Assembly (NCBI RefSeq): GCF_006376615.1
Contig: NZ_VEXQ01000023.1
Span: 1 to 56,586 of the forward strand
Length of the DNA stretch: 56,586 bases
Direction of reading: 5' to 3'
Origin: Buttiauxella sp. B2
GTDB taxonomy: Bacteria; Pseudomonadota; Gammaproteobacteria; Enterobacterales; Enterobacteriaceae
In this document: piece by piece, positions 41,055 through 53,559 of the stretch
How the letters are laid out: every line of letters starts with the position of its first letter
How positions within the stretch are numbered: the stretch's first letter is position 1
Program-made: the position numbers and the translations under genes
Notes under the pieces: generated by a model
What the model saw: the letters and a program-made list of their open reading frames with translations, nothing else
The model's database searches: none
What the model was told of the DNA's origin: nothing

Positions 41055-41082
41055 AATGCCGGGCTCGATCCCGGCATTTTTA
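41055..41082 (+). terminator. Intrinsic terminator of lysC
   Basis: AATGCCGGG, a 6-base loop, CCCGGCATT and TTTATAAC form a strong terminator 27 bases after the lysC stop. It separates lysC from panS. Confidence 0.92.
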
Positions 41083-41120
41083 TAACCATAAAACAACACA
41101 ACACTTGCAAGGATCTCAAT

Positions 41121-42068
41121 ATGCTCGCTTTATTCACCCGGCTGTTTCCGCTTTGGGCGGTGCTGCTGTCTGTACTCGCCTATTACACGCCCGGCACGTT
41201 CACTCCTATTGGCCCATGGGTCAGCACGCTTTTAATGCTGATTATGTTTGGCATGGGTGTGCATCTGCGCATCGACGATTTTAAACGCGTGCTGTCACGC
41301 CCCGCGCCTGTAGCTGCTGGTACTTTTCTGCACTATTTGATTATGCCGCTGGCGGCCTGGGTTTTAGCAAAGCTGTTCCATATGCCGCCAGACCTTTCTG
41401 CCGGAATGGTTCTGGTCGGCAGCGTTGCTAGCGGTACTGCGTCAAACGTGATGATTTACCTGGCAAAAGGAGATGTGGCGCTTTCTGTCACCATTTCATC
41501 GGTTTCCACACTGGTTGGAGTTTTCGCCACACCGCTGCTGACGCGACTGTACGTTGATGCGGATATCAAAGTAGACGTAATGGGTATGCTGGTCAGCATC
41601 CTGAAAATCGTGGTCATTCCGATTGGTCTGGGGCTGATTGTTCATCACTTATTCCCACGCCTTGTAAAGCGCGCAGAGACTTATCTACCTGCGTTTTCGA
41701 TGCTGTGCATTCTGGCGATTATCAGTGCCGTGGTAGCAGGCAGTGCGAGCCATATCGCATCTGTGGGTTTGATGGTGATTGTCGCAGTGATTTTGCATAA
41801 CGGAATTGGCTTACTGAGCGGTTACTGGGGAGGACGTCTTTTCGGTTTCGACGAATCCACCTGCCGCACACTGGCGATAGAGGTCGGTATGCAGAACTCA
41901 GGTTTGGCTGCCACTCTCGGCAAAATTTACTTCTCGCCGCTGGCTGCCCTACCTGGCGCACTGTTCTCGGTATGGCACAACCTTTCCGGTTCAATCCTGG
42001 CAGGTTACTGGTCGGGTAAACCTGTTGATGAGAAAAAGGATCCGCGATTGAAAAAACGCCGCGCCTGA
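41121..42068 (+). CDS. panS: Ketopantoate/pantoate/pantothenate transporter PanS, bile acid:sodium symporter family
   Basis: The 315-residue product belongs to the bile acid:sodium symporter (BASS) family, with about ten membrane helices. Characteristic segments are [39 protein letters not shown] and [20 protein letters not shown], which bear the cation-binding asparagines and glutamines. The Salmonella PanS protein of this family moves coenzyme A precursors. I name it by family resemblance, so the substrate is inferred. AAGGA lies eight bases before the ATG. A short hairpin follows its stop. Confidence 0.78.
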   Translation: MLALFTRLFPLWAVLLSVLAYYTPGTFTPIGPWVSTLLMLIMFGMGVHLRIDDFKRVLSRPAPVAAGTFLHYLIMPLAAWVLAKLFHMPPDLSAGMVLVGSVASGTASNVMIYLAKGDVALSVTISSVSTLVGVFATPLLTRLYVDADIKVDVMGMLVSILKIVVIPIGLGLIVHHLFPRLVKRAETYLPAFSMLCILAIISAVVAGSASHIASVGLMVIVAVILHNGIGLLSGYWGGRLFGFDESTCRTLAIEVGMQNSGLAATLGKIYFSPLAALPGALFSVWHNLSGSILAGYWSGKPVDEKKDPRLKKRRA

Positions 42069-42090
42069 CTCTGCTTTGATTCAGCAAAAT

Positions 42091-42106
42091 GCCCGGGAAA
42101 CCGGGC
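42091..42106 (+). other. Short hairpin after panS
   Basis: GCCCGG, GAAA and CCGGGC form a 6-bp GC stem with a GAAA tetraloop, 22 bases after the panS stop. Only TATTA follows, so it is a weak terminator or an mRNA-end structure. Confidence 0.55.
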
Positions 42107-42197
42107 TATTATGGGGAAGTTTGCTGCCAGATGCTGATTTTTACTGAGCTGACGTGCGCTTTGCTTTACACTGGAGGCCACTTCTTAAGAGGCCGCA

Positions 42198-42473
42198 ATG
42201 ATGTCCACATCAAGACTGACACAACAAGATATGACCGAAGCCGAGCAGCGCGAATTAAAAACGCGGCTAGACCGCGCACGCATCGCCCATGGTCGCCCCC
42301 TGACAAACTCAGAAATCAACCACGTTAAAAAAACCTATATCGACCAACTTATGGAAGCACGTGAGCAAGCGGCTAAAAAAGTCCGCCAGATTAAAAAACA
42401 AAAAGCCTTAAAACCGGATACATCTGCAACCTATTCCTGGTCTGCAAACAGCCACTCACGCGGGAAACGCTAA
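42198..42473 (+). CDS. yjbD: YjbD, DUF3811 family protein
   Basis: YjbD is a small, highly charged cytoplasmic protein of unknown function (DUF3811). The 91-residue product (90 in E. coli) keeps RLTQQDMTEAEQRELKTRLD, RARIAHGRPLTNSE and a lysine-rich coiled segment EQAAKKVRQIKKQKALKP, and ends in SWSANSHSRGKR. Two ATGs are adjacent; AGG lies five to eight bases upstream. Its stop is one base from the end of the convergent rluF. Confidence 0.92.
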   Translation: MMSTSRLTQQDMTEAEQRELKTRLDRARIAHGRPLTNSEINHVKKTYIDQLMEAREQAAKKVRQIKKQKALKPDTSATYSWSANSHSRGKR

Positions 42474-42474
42474 T

Positions 42475-43350
42475 TTAGCGCCCTTTCTTCTTGCGCCCTG
42501 GCTGGGCAAAGCGTTTGCGCGAAGCAAGCTCTGCCGGGGTTTTTGCAGAACTTTTTGGCCCAGTACTGGCCGGTTTCTTCGCGACAGCCGCAGGTTTTGC
42601 CTTGGGTTTTTTCGCGGGCTTCGCTTCGGAAGAAGAATTCTCAATCAGCTTAAACAACTCGACCAACTCATCCTCGGTTAAATCACGCCATTCGCCCAGC
42701 GGCAAACCTTTCATGCTGACGTTCATAATGCGGGTACGTTCAAGCTTCGTCACTTCATAACCAAAGTGTTCGCACATTCGGCGAATCTGGCGGTTAAGGC
42801 CTTGCACCAGCGTGATTCGAAATACAAATGGAGCTTCTTTCTTCACTTTGCATTTTTTGGTTACTGTGCCCAGCATCGGGACACCTGCACCCATGCCACG
42901 AATGAAATCATCTGTGACCGGTTTATTAACCGTCACGACGTACTCTTTTTCGTGGTCGTTCCCGGCGCGAAGGATCTTGTTCACCAGATCGCCATGATTG
43001 GTGAGTAAAATCAGCCCCTGCGAATCTTTGTCTAAGCGCCCAATAGGGAAAACGCGTTTGCTGTGGTTAACAAAATCGACAATGTTGTCTTTCTCGCCGT
43101 CTTCGGTCGTACTCACGATACCCACAGGCTTGTTCAATGCGATAAGCACCAAATCATCTTCGTCACGGGGTTCGATTAACTGACCGTTGACCTTCACCAC
43201 ATCTCCGGCAAATACCTGATCCCCAATCGCGGCACGTTTGCCGTTAATAAAAACATTTCCCTGTTCGATGTAACGATCGGCATCACGACGGGAGCAGATA
43301 CCGCTCTCGCTAATGTATTTGTTCAGACGTATAGATGAGTTGGTCAGCAT
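42475..43350 (-). CDS. rluF: 23S rRNA pseudouridine(2604) synthase RluF
   Basis: RluF makes pseudouridine at position 2604 of 23S rRNA (and, in E. coli, position 35 of a tyrosine tRNA). The 291-residue product (290 in E. coli) has an N-terminal S4 RNA-binding domain ([20 protein letters not shown]) and the RsuA-type catalytic domain with the aspartate in [20 protein letters not shown], then [18 protein letters not shown] basic, alanine- and lysine-rich tail (from about 243) ends in [13 protein letters not shown] is close to the ATG. It is convergent with yjbD. Confidence 0.96.
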   Translation of the reverse strand: MLTNSSIRLNKYISESGICSRRDADRYIEQGNVFINGKRAAIGDQVFAGDVVKVNGQLIEPRDEDDLVLIALNKPVGIVSTTEDGEKDNIVDFVNHSKRVFPIGRLDKDSQGLILLTNHGDLVNKILRAGNDHEKEYVVTVNKPVTDDFIRGMGAGVPMLGTVTKKCKVKKEAPFVFRITLVQGLNRQIRRMCEHFGYEVTKLERTRIMNVSMKGLPLGEWRDLTEDELVELFKLIENSSSEAKPAKKPKAKPAAVAKKPASTGPKSSAKTPAELASRKRFAQPGRKKKGR

Positions 43351-43410
43351 GGTTCCTCCGTAAAACCTGGAATATACCTTACCTGAGAGTCGATGCGAAC
43401 AGGGAAAATC

Positions 43411-43438
43411 CAGGTGACACGAACTTCTTTGCCACCTG
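43411..43438 (-). terminator. Weak hairpin after the lipoprotein gene
   Basis: On the minus strand CAGGTG and CACCTG pair over a 16-base loop and are followed by GATTTTCCC, nine bases after the lipoprotein stop. The stem is short and the terminator call is tentative. Confidence 0.4.
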
Positions 43439-43446
43439 TAGATGAG

Positions 43447-43848
43447 TTACTTAGTTGTTGCGGCAATCACAGCTATTTTCTTCTGGATATCTTTATCCAG
43501 ATTATTCACCCAATGATTATATGAGCGGTGAATTTCGCCATCAGACGCCAGCAAGTTTACGCTGCTGACATAGTTAATTGAGTAGGATCTATCGCTGTAG
43601 TTTATGCGCACAGTAACACTGTGTTTGCGTATGTTTTGCGTCGCGTTAATCACGCCTGGACCCGCTACTGACATTATCCAGTCGCGGCCTTGCCCGGCAT
43701 TAATAATTGCGTCTTTAACCTGTTCCGTCGTCACATGTTGGGTAATTATCGTCTGCGGCGTCCGGACGGGTTCAGTCCTTTCGAGCGCAGCACATCCTGC
43801 CAATGCCACAATACAAAGTCCCCCTGCCAGCCACTGTTTCAATCTCAT
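43447..43848 (-). CDS. Small outer-membrane or periplasmic lipoprotein of unknown function
   Basis: The 133-residue product has a clear lipoprotein signal, MRLKQWLAGGLCIVALAGCA, with the lipobox LAGC; the mature protein should begin at that cysteine. The next residues are alanine and leucine rather than aspartate, which by the usual sorting rule points to the outer membrane. The rest includes TTEQVKDAIINAGQGRDWIM, VRINYSDRSYSINYVSS and HRSYNHWVNNLDKDIQKKI, a mixed alpha/beta fold I cannot name. AAGGA lies eight bases before the ATG. It occupies the place between rluF and yjbB where K-12 has pepE. Confidence 0.8.
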   Translation of the reverse strand: MRLKQWLAGGLCIVALAGCAALERTEPVRTPQTIITQHVTTEQVKDAIINAGQGRDWIMSVAGPGVINATQNIRKHSVTVRINYSDRSYSINYVSSVNLLASDGEIHRSYNHWVNNLDKDIQKKIAVIAATTK

Positions 43849-43970
43849 TGTCGAATTCCTTTTGTTTTAATAAGTTAAGCGACAAGATTATAAGCGGCAT
43901 GGATATCAGGCAGAAGAAGAAATAGACAATTCAGAATATGGCACCTTCAATGATGAAAGTGCCCTTGAGG

Positions 43971-45599
43971 CTAATACTCGTCCCGATCGTCATCGTCAGG
44001 CTGTTCAAGCACGCTATACGCGACCGCACAAAATAGTGAGTTCAGGCGCTTCATATCGCCGAGTAAGCCTAAATGTAGCGAGCTGGTTTCGATGCTTTGC
44101 ACGTTTTGCTGATGCAAGCGATCAACGTGTGCGTGGGAGTAACGCCGATTCAGAATCCGAAAGCGATGTTTGTTACGGCGCAAACGGCGAGCGCTGTTAA
44201 CGTCTGCGGAGAAAAATACCGACAGGCTGAGCTTCAGATTGCTGGTTAATTGCTGGAGCAGGATATCCAGCTCTTTTAAGCCATCAGGTGAAAACGCCCG
44301 ACGTGCAGCCAGCGATTTATCCGCCACTTCACTGCCCATTCGCTCAAGAATATCAGCGGCCTGTTCAAGGTTTAGCGACATCTCAATGATTTCAGCCCAG
44401 CGGCGAGATTCAACCTCTGCTAATTCCTCTTTCTGCATTTGCGCCATATACAGTTTGATAGCGGTATAAAGCACATCGACATCATCGGCAAGCTTGCGCA
44501 GTTCCTTTTCCTGGCGCGGTTCGCCGTGCATGACTTTGCTCCAGGTATCCAACATTTGCTCAAGCACATCGCCCATGCGTAAGGTTTCACGCGCCGCGTT
44601 TGACAACCCAAGAGCCGGGGTATCGAGCGCGGTAACATCAAGATGTTTCGGTTTCATACGCGCATCAACTTCAGGCGCTTCGCTAATCACGCTACGGCAG
44701 AAACGAGCCATTACGCCAGCAAAAGGCACCATCGCCAGGCAGCGAATCAGGTTGTAGAAAACGTGGAAATAGATAACCAGTTCAGACTCAGGCTGCGGCA
44801 GTTTGTGCATCGTATCCGCCAGGATATGAATAAACGGCAGAACAATCACACCACCCACCAGCTTGAACAGCAAGCTTCCGAGCGCAACACGGCGAGCCGC
44901 AGCATTTGCAGTGCTGTTGTTGATCATCGCCAGCAAGCCAGAGCCGAGGTTGGCACCAATCACCAGACACAGTGCGACATCAAACGAGATAACGCCTGTG
45001 GAGGTCAGCGTGGCAGTCAGCAGTACGGCGGCAAGGCTGGAATAACTGATGATGGCAAACATCGCACCAATCAATGCATCAAGCATGATATCGCCGGTCA
45101 ACGAGGCGAAGATAACCTTCACACCCGAACCTTGCATCATCGGCGTGACCGCACTAACGATAAGCTCTAACGCCAGCAAAATTAGCCCAAGGCCAATACC
45201 TACACGCCCGAGTTGCCCTGCACGAGTTTGCTTACGACTGAGGAAGAAAATGACGCCAAGGAAGATGAGTAACGGCGAAAGCCAGGATAAATCAAAAGTC
45301 AGTATTCGTGCCATCAGCGCGGTACCAACATCAGCCCCCAGAACAATCACTAGCGCGGGAGTCAGCGCCACCAGGTCCTGGGCAACAAAAGATGTCACCA
45401 GCATGGTGGTTGCGTTGCTGCTTTGCACCAGTGCGGTTACACCAATACCCGCACAGAAGGCGAACGGTTTTTTTTCAACACTGCGGCTGAGTACACTACG
45501 GAGATTTGCACCATAGACTCGCATGATGCCGGTACGCACAATGTGTGTGCCCCATACCAGCAGCGCCACCGCAGAAAGTAAATGCAGTAAAGTCAGCAC
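43971..45599 (-). CDS. yjbB: Na+/phosphate cotransporter family protein YjbB
   Basis: YjbB is an inner-membrane protein of the Na/Pi cotransporter (SLC34-like) family; in E. coli it is reported to export phosphate. The 542-residue product (543 in E. coli) has about nine helices with the duplicated QSSNATTMLVTSFVAQ and GANLGSGLLAMINNSTANAA motifs. A cytoplasmic PhoU-like helical domain of about 190 residues follows, with LNLEQAADILERMGSEVADK, and the end is DDDRDEY. The start is GTG with AGGAG five bases upstream. It follows metH on the minus strand. Confidence 0.95.
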   Translation of the reverse strand: MLTLLHLLSAVALLVWGTHIVRTGIMRVYGANLRSVLSRSVEKKPFAFCAGIGVTALVQSSNATTMLVTSFVAQDLVALTPALVIVLGADVGTALMARILTFDLSWLSPLLIFLGVIFFLSRKQTRAGQLGRVGIGLGLILLALELIVSAVTPMMQGSGVKVIFASLTGDIMLDALIGAMFAIISYSSLAAVLLTATLTSTGVISFDVALCLVIGANLGSGLLAMINNSTANAAARRVALGSLLFKLVGGVIVLPFIHILADTMHKLPQPESELVIYFHVFYNLIRCLAMVPFAGVMARFCRSVISEAPEVDARMKPKHLDVTALDTPALGLSNAARETLRMGDVLEQMLDTWSKVMHGEPRQEKELRKLADDVDVLYTAIKLYMAQMQKEELAEVESRRWAEIIEMSLNLEQAADILERMGSEVADKSLAARRAFSPDGLKELDILLQQLTSNLKLSLSVFFSADVNSARRLRRNKHRFRILNRRYSHAHVDRLHQQNVQSIETSSLHLGLLGDMKRLNSLFCAVAYSVLEQPDDDDRDEY

Positions 45600-45688
45600 T
45601 CTTTCTCCTGGTTAGTTTAAGCGAAGAAATTCCTTCTCTTTCCAGTATATAACGGTTGGCGATATTTAAACGTTTTGGGTTGTAAACC

Positions 45689-45712
45689 ACCCTCTCCCAT
45701 ACGAGAGAGGGT
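45689..45712 (-). terminator. Hairpin after metH
   Basis: On the minus strand ACCCTCTC and GAGAGGGT form an 8-bp stem followed by GGTTTACAACC, 13 bases after the metH stop. The T tract is weak, but the location suits a terminator between metH and yjbB. Confidence 0.6.
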
Positions 45713-45724
45713 GCAGATCGGCAA

Positions 45725-49408
<3,684 letters not shown>

Positions 49409-49487
49409 TCTAACTCCCACCTGTTTACCCAAGCCTGTCAGCCCAACAAGTCATACTGTCATAACTTGTAATAGTCGCAAAGCAATG

Positions 49488-49504
49488 GAACATGAGACAT
49501 GTTC
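49488..49504. promoter_or_regulatory. Perfect palindrome between metH and iclR
   Basis: GAACATG and CATGTTC, separated by AGA, form a 17-base perfect inverted repeat 80 bases before metH and 90 before iclR. It has the look of a dimeric regulator site, but it does not match the spacing of the MetR box TGAA-N5-TTCA, and IclR has its own site nearby, so the binding protein is unknown. Confidence 0.45.
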
Positions 49505-49555
49505 ACCTGACTGATCCGATGAGTCCGATGCTGGTTGCATTATCGCCAAATAAAA

Positions 49556-49570
49556 CGAAAATGATTTCCA
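49556..49570 (+). promoter_or_regulatory. IclR operator at iclR (autoregulation)
   Basis: CGAAAATGATTTCCA matches the IclR consensus TGGAAATNATTTCCA at 12 of 14 defined positions. It lies 24 bases before the iclR start codon, where IclR represses its own gene in E. coli. Confidence 0.8.
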
Positions 49571-49593
49571 CGATACGAAAACAGGAGTCAGTT

Positions 49594-50427
49594 ATGGTCG
49601 CTGCCGTTCCCGCCAAACGTGGAAAAAAACCGCGCGCTACCACAGTGGCCGCACCTCAACCCACCGGACAAGTTCAGTCGCTTACGCGCGGCCTGAAACT
49701 GCTTGAATGGATTGCAGAATCACATGGTAGCGTTGCGCTCACTGAGCTTGCTCAACAGGCTGGCTTACCTAATTCCACAACGCATCGTCTACTCTCCACC
49801 ATGCAGCAACTCGGCTTTGTACGCCAGATTGGCGATCTCGGGCATTGGACGATTGGCGCACATGCGTTTGTCGTCGGCAGTAGTTTTTTGCAAAGCCGTA
49901 ATCTGCTGGCAATTGTTCACCCGATACTGCGTAAGCTGATGGAAGACTCAGGTGAAACCGTGAACCTTGCGGTACTCGACCATAGCGATCATCAGGCGAT
50001 TATCATCGACCAGGTACAATGCGCCCAGTTGATGCGCATGTCAGCGCCGATTGGTGGCAAATTACCTATGCACGCATCTGGCGCCGGGAAAGTGTTTCTT
50101 GCAAATCTAAGCGACGATCAGGTGACATCTTTGCTGCACCGCAAAGGGTTGCATAGCTACACGCCTGCAACGCTCACTTCGCCGTTGCATCTGAAAGAAG
50201 ATTTAGCGCAAACCCGCAAACGGGGTTATTCGTTTGATGATGAAGAACATGCGCTGGGACTGCGCTGCGTGGCATCTTGTATCTATGATGAACATCATGA
50301 ACCGTTTGCTGCCATTTCCATTTCCGGTCCAATTTCACGTATCACGGACGACCGCGTAACCGAGTTGGGCGCATTAGTGATTAAAGCGGCGAAAGAGATT
50401 ACTCAGGCGTACGGCGGCGGGCGCTAG
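49594..50427 (+). CDS. iclR: Acetate operon repressor IclR
   Basis: IclR represses the glyoxylate-shunt operon aceBAK and itself; glyoxylate and pyruvate modulate it in E. coli. The 277-residue product begins [12 protein letters not shown]. The winged helix-turn-helix covers about residues 25-90 ([20 protein letters not shown]), and the effector-binding domain follows with [37 protein letters not shown] and [19 protein letters not shown] lies seven bases before ATG 49594; the frame upstream to 49492 lacks support. Its stop shares the CTAG palindrome with the aceK stop. Confidence 0.97.
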   Translation: MVAAVPAKRGKKPRATTVAAPQPTGQVQSLTRGLKLLEWIAESHGSVALTELAQQAGLPNSTTHRLLSTMQQLGFVRQIGDLGHWTIGAHAFVVGSSFLQSRNLLAIVHPILRKLMEDSGETVNLAVLDHSDHQAIIIDQVQCAQLMRMSAPIGGKLPMHASGAGKVFLANLSDDQVTSLLHRKGLHSYTPATLTSPLHLKEDLAQTRKRGYSFDDEEHALGLRCVASCIYDEHHEPFAAISISGPISRITDDRVTELGALVIKAAKEITQAYGGGR

Positions 50428-52166
50428 CCCGCCTGTTTTAAATCTCCGAAACGCTGGCAAAAGCGCTGGCGTCTACGATACGCAAAAACATCTTCTACAT
50501 GGCCGTTGCGGATACGTTCCTGCAATGCGCGCCAAAAGTCAGCACAAAACAACTCGCTGTGCATTTCATCAAACAATTCACGAATACGCGGATCAGCGCA
50601 GAGGTAATGACGAAACTCTTCCGGAAATACATCGCCCGGAGCCACGCTGTACCAGGGTTCGGCAGAGAGTTCATCTTCCGGATAACGCGGCAGTGGTACG
50701 TTGCGGAAATTCACCTCTGTCATATAGCAAATTTCATCGTAATCATAGAATACGACGCGACCATGGCGTGTGACGCCAAAGTTTTTAAATAGCATGTCGC
50801 CGGGGAAAATATTCGCCGCAGCAAGTTGGCGAATAGCGTTGCCGTATTCTTCTACTGCATCACGTAATTGCTGGCCTTCCACTTGTTCGAGCCACAAATT
50901 CAGCGGCACCATTCTGCGTTCAATATAAAGATGACTGATGGCGATGCGGTCACCGAGATCGGTCAATTTTCCGGGGACTTCCTGGTGCAACAGTTCCAGC
51001 AATGGCTGGCTAATTTGATGCTTCGAGAGCACAAAGTTTTCAAACTCTTGAGTATCGGCCATACGCCCGACACGATCGTGTTCTTTGACTAGCTGATAGC
51101 ATTCGCGCACACGTTCGGCAGTTACCTCTTTTTGCGGTGCAAACTTGTCTTTAATCACCTTGAACACGCGATCAAAACCGGGGAGCGTAAATACCAACAT
51201 CACCATGCCACGGATGCCAGGCGCTTCAATAAACTTCTCGTCCGTGTTCGAGATATAGGTCAGGTATTCACGATAACTTTCTGTTTTTCCATGTTTCTGG
51301 CAGCCAATCGCCATATACAGTTCGGCAGTCGTTTTGCCAGGCAGTAGTTCACGCAGCCATTCAACCAGCGCTGCGGGTTGCGGGGCATAAACCATGAAGT
51401 ATGAACGCGCGAAACCAAAGACAATGCTCGCTTCGGAAGTGCTCGTTAAGCAGGTATCAATCACTAGATTTCCGTCATCGGTGCGATGAATCGGCAGCAA
51501 GAACGGTACTTTACCGGTAGGCAAAACCAATTTTCCAACAAGCCAGGCGGCTTTATTGCGATAAAACAATTCGTTGGCGATTTCCACATAGCTCTGTTCC
51601 ATGGCCTCATAACCAAAGGTTTCACTCAGATGCGCGATGATGTAATTCACATCACGTGACAGATTTTGCCAGGCCATGCGTAGCGGAAGATCATTGAATA
51701 ATGATGTCAGAAGCGCATGCCAGCTTTGTTCCGGAAAGAACGATTTTGACAGCGGGCGAGGAATAGTTCGAAAGCGTTTTTCTTCCTGAGAACTAAAGAT
51801 AAAAAGCCGCTCGGGAGATAACGAGCGGTGTTCGAAAAGCCGACAATAAACGGAATTGAAAAAGCTTTCGGCGATTTCAAAACGAGGGTAATCGGGCAAC
51901 AACTGGGTGTACTGCGCTTTGACTCGCAATAAAAATTCATCGTCAGTATTGTGGCCGCCGGTGATGCAGCGCAATTGCTCAACGACCAGACCGACATGAT
52001 GATCATAGAGATGAATACGACTTTTCATCGCCTGCTGAACAGCGTGCCAGTCTGCTTGCTCGAAGCGCTGCTGTGCTCCAGCGGTTATCTCAAGAAAGCG
52101 ACCATACTGCGCGTCAAAACCTTGCAGGATGGTGTGTGCAATTAACAGTTCCAGCCTGTGTGTCAT
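50424..52166 (-). CDS. aceK: Isocitrate dehydrogenase kinase/phosphatase
   Basis: AceK phosphorylates and dephosphorylates isocitrate dehydrogenase and so divides isocitrate between the Krebs cycle and the glyoxylate shunt. The 580-residue product (578 in E. coli) has the N-terminal regulatory region with [20 protein letters not shown] and the kinase-like domain with [47 protein letters not shown] and [16 protein letters not shown] lies six bases before the ATG. It is the last and weakest-expressed gene of aceBAK, behind a hairpin. It overlaps the iclR stop by four bases. Confidence 0.97.
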   Translation of the reverse strand: MTHRLELLIAHTILQGFDAQYGRFLEITAGAQQRFEQADWHAVQQAMKSRIHLYDHHVGLVVEQLRCITGGHNTDDEFLLRVKAQYTQLLPDYPRFEIAESFFNSVYCRLFEHRSLSPERLFIFSSQEEKRFRTIPRPLSKSFFPEQSWHALLTSLFNDLPLRMAWQNLSRDVNYIIAHLSETFGYEAMEQSYVEIANELFYRNKAAWLVGKLVLPTGKVPFLLPIHRTDDGNLVIDTCLTSTSEASIVFGFARSYFMVYAPQPAALVEWLRELLPGKTTAELYMAIGCQKHGKTESYREYLTYISNTDEKFIEAPGIRGMVMLVFTLPGFDRVFKVIKDKFAPQKEVTAERVRECYQLVKEHDRVGRMADTQEFENFVLSKHQISQPLLELLHQEVPGKLTDLGDRIAISHLYIERRMVPLNLWLEQVEGQQLRDAVEEYGNAIRQLAAANIFPGDMLFKNFGVTRHGRVVFYDYDEICYMTEVNFRNVPLPRYPEDELSAEPWYSVAPGDVFPEEFRHYLCADPRIRELFDEMHSELFCADFWRALQERIRNGHVEDVFAYRRRQRFCQRFGDLKQAG

Positions 52167-52186
52167 CGGTTTCTCCGCGGTATTTC

Positions 52187-52208
52187 GCCCTCGCCTTGAA
52201 GTGAGGGC
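52187..52208 (-). other. Hairpin between aceA and aceK
   Basis: GCCCTCGC and GTGAGGGC form an 8-bp stem (one G-U pair) over a 6-base loop in the 50-base aceA-aceK spacer. In E. coli, structures here lower aceK relative to aceA. This one lies about 20 bases before the aceK ribosome binding site, which suits the same role. Confidence 0.7.
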
Positions 52209-52216
52209 TATTGAAC

Positions 52217-53524
52217 TCAGAACTGCTCTTCTTCCGTTGACCCTGTTAACGCGGTAACCGAAGAAGCACCGCCCTGAATAATCGTCGTTACGCGGTCAAA
52301 ATAGCCGGTCCCTACTTCCTGCTGATGGGAAACGAACGTGTAGCCTTCAGGTGCGGCGGCAAATTCTGGCTGCTGCACTTTCTCAACGTAATGCCTCATC
52401 CCTTCGCCCTGAGCGTAAGCGTGAGCCAGGTCGAACATGTTGAACCACATGCTATGAATGCCTGCCAAAGTAATAAACTGGTATTTGTAGCCCATTGCTG
52501 ACAGCTCTTCCTGGAACGAAGCAATGGTTTTGTCATCCAGGTTTTTCTTCCAGTTAAACGATGGTGAGCAGTTATAAGCCAAGAGTTTTCCTGGGAAGCG
52601 AGCGTGAATGGCATCAGCAAAGCGGCGAGCTTGCTCGAGGTCTGGTTTCGATGTTTCACACCACACCAAATCGGCGTAAGGCGCGTAAGCCAACCCACGG
52701 CTGATCGCTTGCTCAATGCCCGCACGAGTACGATAGAACCCTTCCTGAGTTCGCTCACCCGTAACAAATTCACGGTCGTATTCATCGCAATCGGACGTTA
52801 TCAAATCCGCCGCATCAGCATCAGTACGGGCAATCACAAGTGTCGGAACGCCCATCACGTCAGCCGCCAGACGGGCGGCGACTAATTTTTGAATCGCCTC
52901 CTGAGTCGGAACCAACACCTTGCCGCCCATGTGACCACATTTCTTCACTGACGCGAGCTGATCCTCAAAGTGAACCGCTGCCGCACCGGCCTGAATCATC
53001 GATTTCATCAACTCAAACGCGTTTAGCACACCGCCAAAACCGGCTTCTGCATCGGCGACAATCGGCAGGTAGTAATCGACATAACGCGGATCACCCGGCT
53101 CGATGTTCGATGCCCATTGGATCTGATCGGCGCGACGGAATGTGTTGTTGATCCGATCGACCACCGCTGGCACGGAGTTTGCCGGGTACAGTGATTGATC
53201 CGGATACATGCTGGAAGCCAGGTTTGCATCTGCCGCCACCTGCCAACCTGAAAGATAAATGGCTTCGATACCCGCTTTTGCCTGCTGCAATGCCTGCCCA
53301 CCGGTTAATGCACCGAGACTGTTGATGTACCCTTTTTTCGATTCGCCATGCAGCAAACGCCACATTCTCGCTGCACCATTTTGTGCCAGCGTACATTCAG
53401 GGTTCACCGAACCTCGCAGTTTAACGACGTCTTCTGCCGTGTAGGGACGCTTGATTCCTTCCCAGCGTGGTTGCGTCCAATCCTGTTGTAATTGTTGGAT
53501 CTGTTGGGTGCGTGAGGTTTTCAT
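52217..53524 (-). CDS. aceA: Isocitrate lyase
   Basis: AceA splits isocitrate into succinate and glyoxylate, the first step of the glyoxylate shunt. The 435-residue product (434 in E. coli) contains the signature with the catalytic cysteine in [19 protein letters not shown]. The magnesium- and substrate-binding segments are [18 protein letters not shown] and [18 protein letters not shown], and the barrel end is [20 protein letters not shown] lies nine bases before the ATG at 53524. It is the second gene of aceBAK, 35 bases after aceB. Confidence 0.98.
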   Translation of the reverse strand: MKTSRTQQIQQLQQDWTQPRWEGIKRPYTAEDVVKLRGSVNPECTLAQNGAARMWRLLHGESKKGYINSLGALTGGQALQQAKAGIEAIYLSGWQVAADANLASSMYPDQSLYPANSVPAVVDRINNTFRRADQIQWASNIEPGDPRYVDYYLPIVADAEAGFGGVLNAFELMKSMIQAGAAAVHFEDQLASVKKCGHMGGKVLVPTQEAIQKLVAARLAADVMGVPTLVIARTDADAADLITSDCDEYDREFVTGERTQEGFYRTRAGIEQAISRGLAYAPYADLVWCETSKPDLEQARRFADAIHARFPGKLLAYNCSPSFNWKKNLDDKTIASFQEELSAMGYKYQFITLAGIHSMWFNMFDLAHAYAQGEGMRHYVEKVQQPEFAAAPEGYTFVSHQQEVGTGYFDRVTTIIQGGASSVTALTGSTEEEQF

Positions 53525-53559
53525 TGCAGATGCTCCATATATTTTTATTTAAGTTAGGT

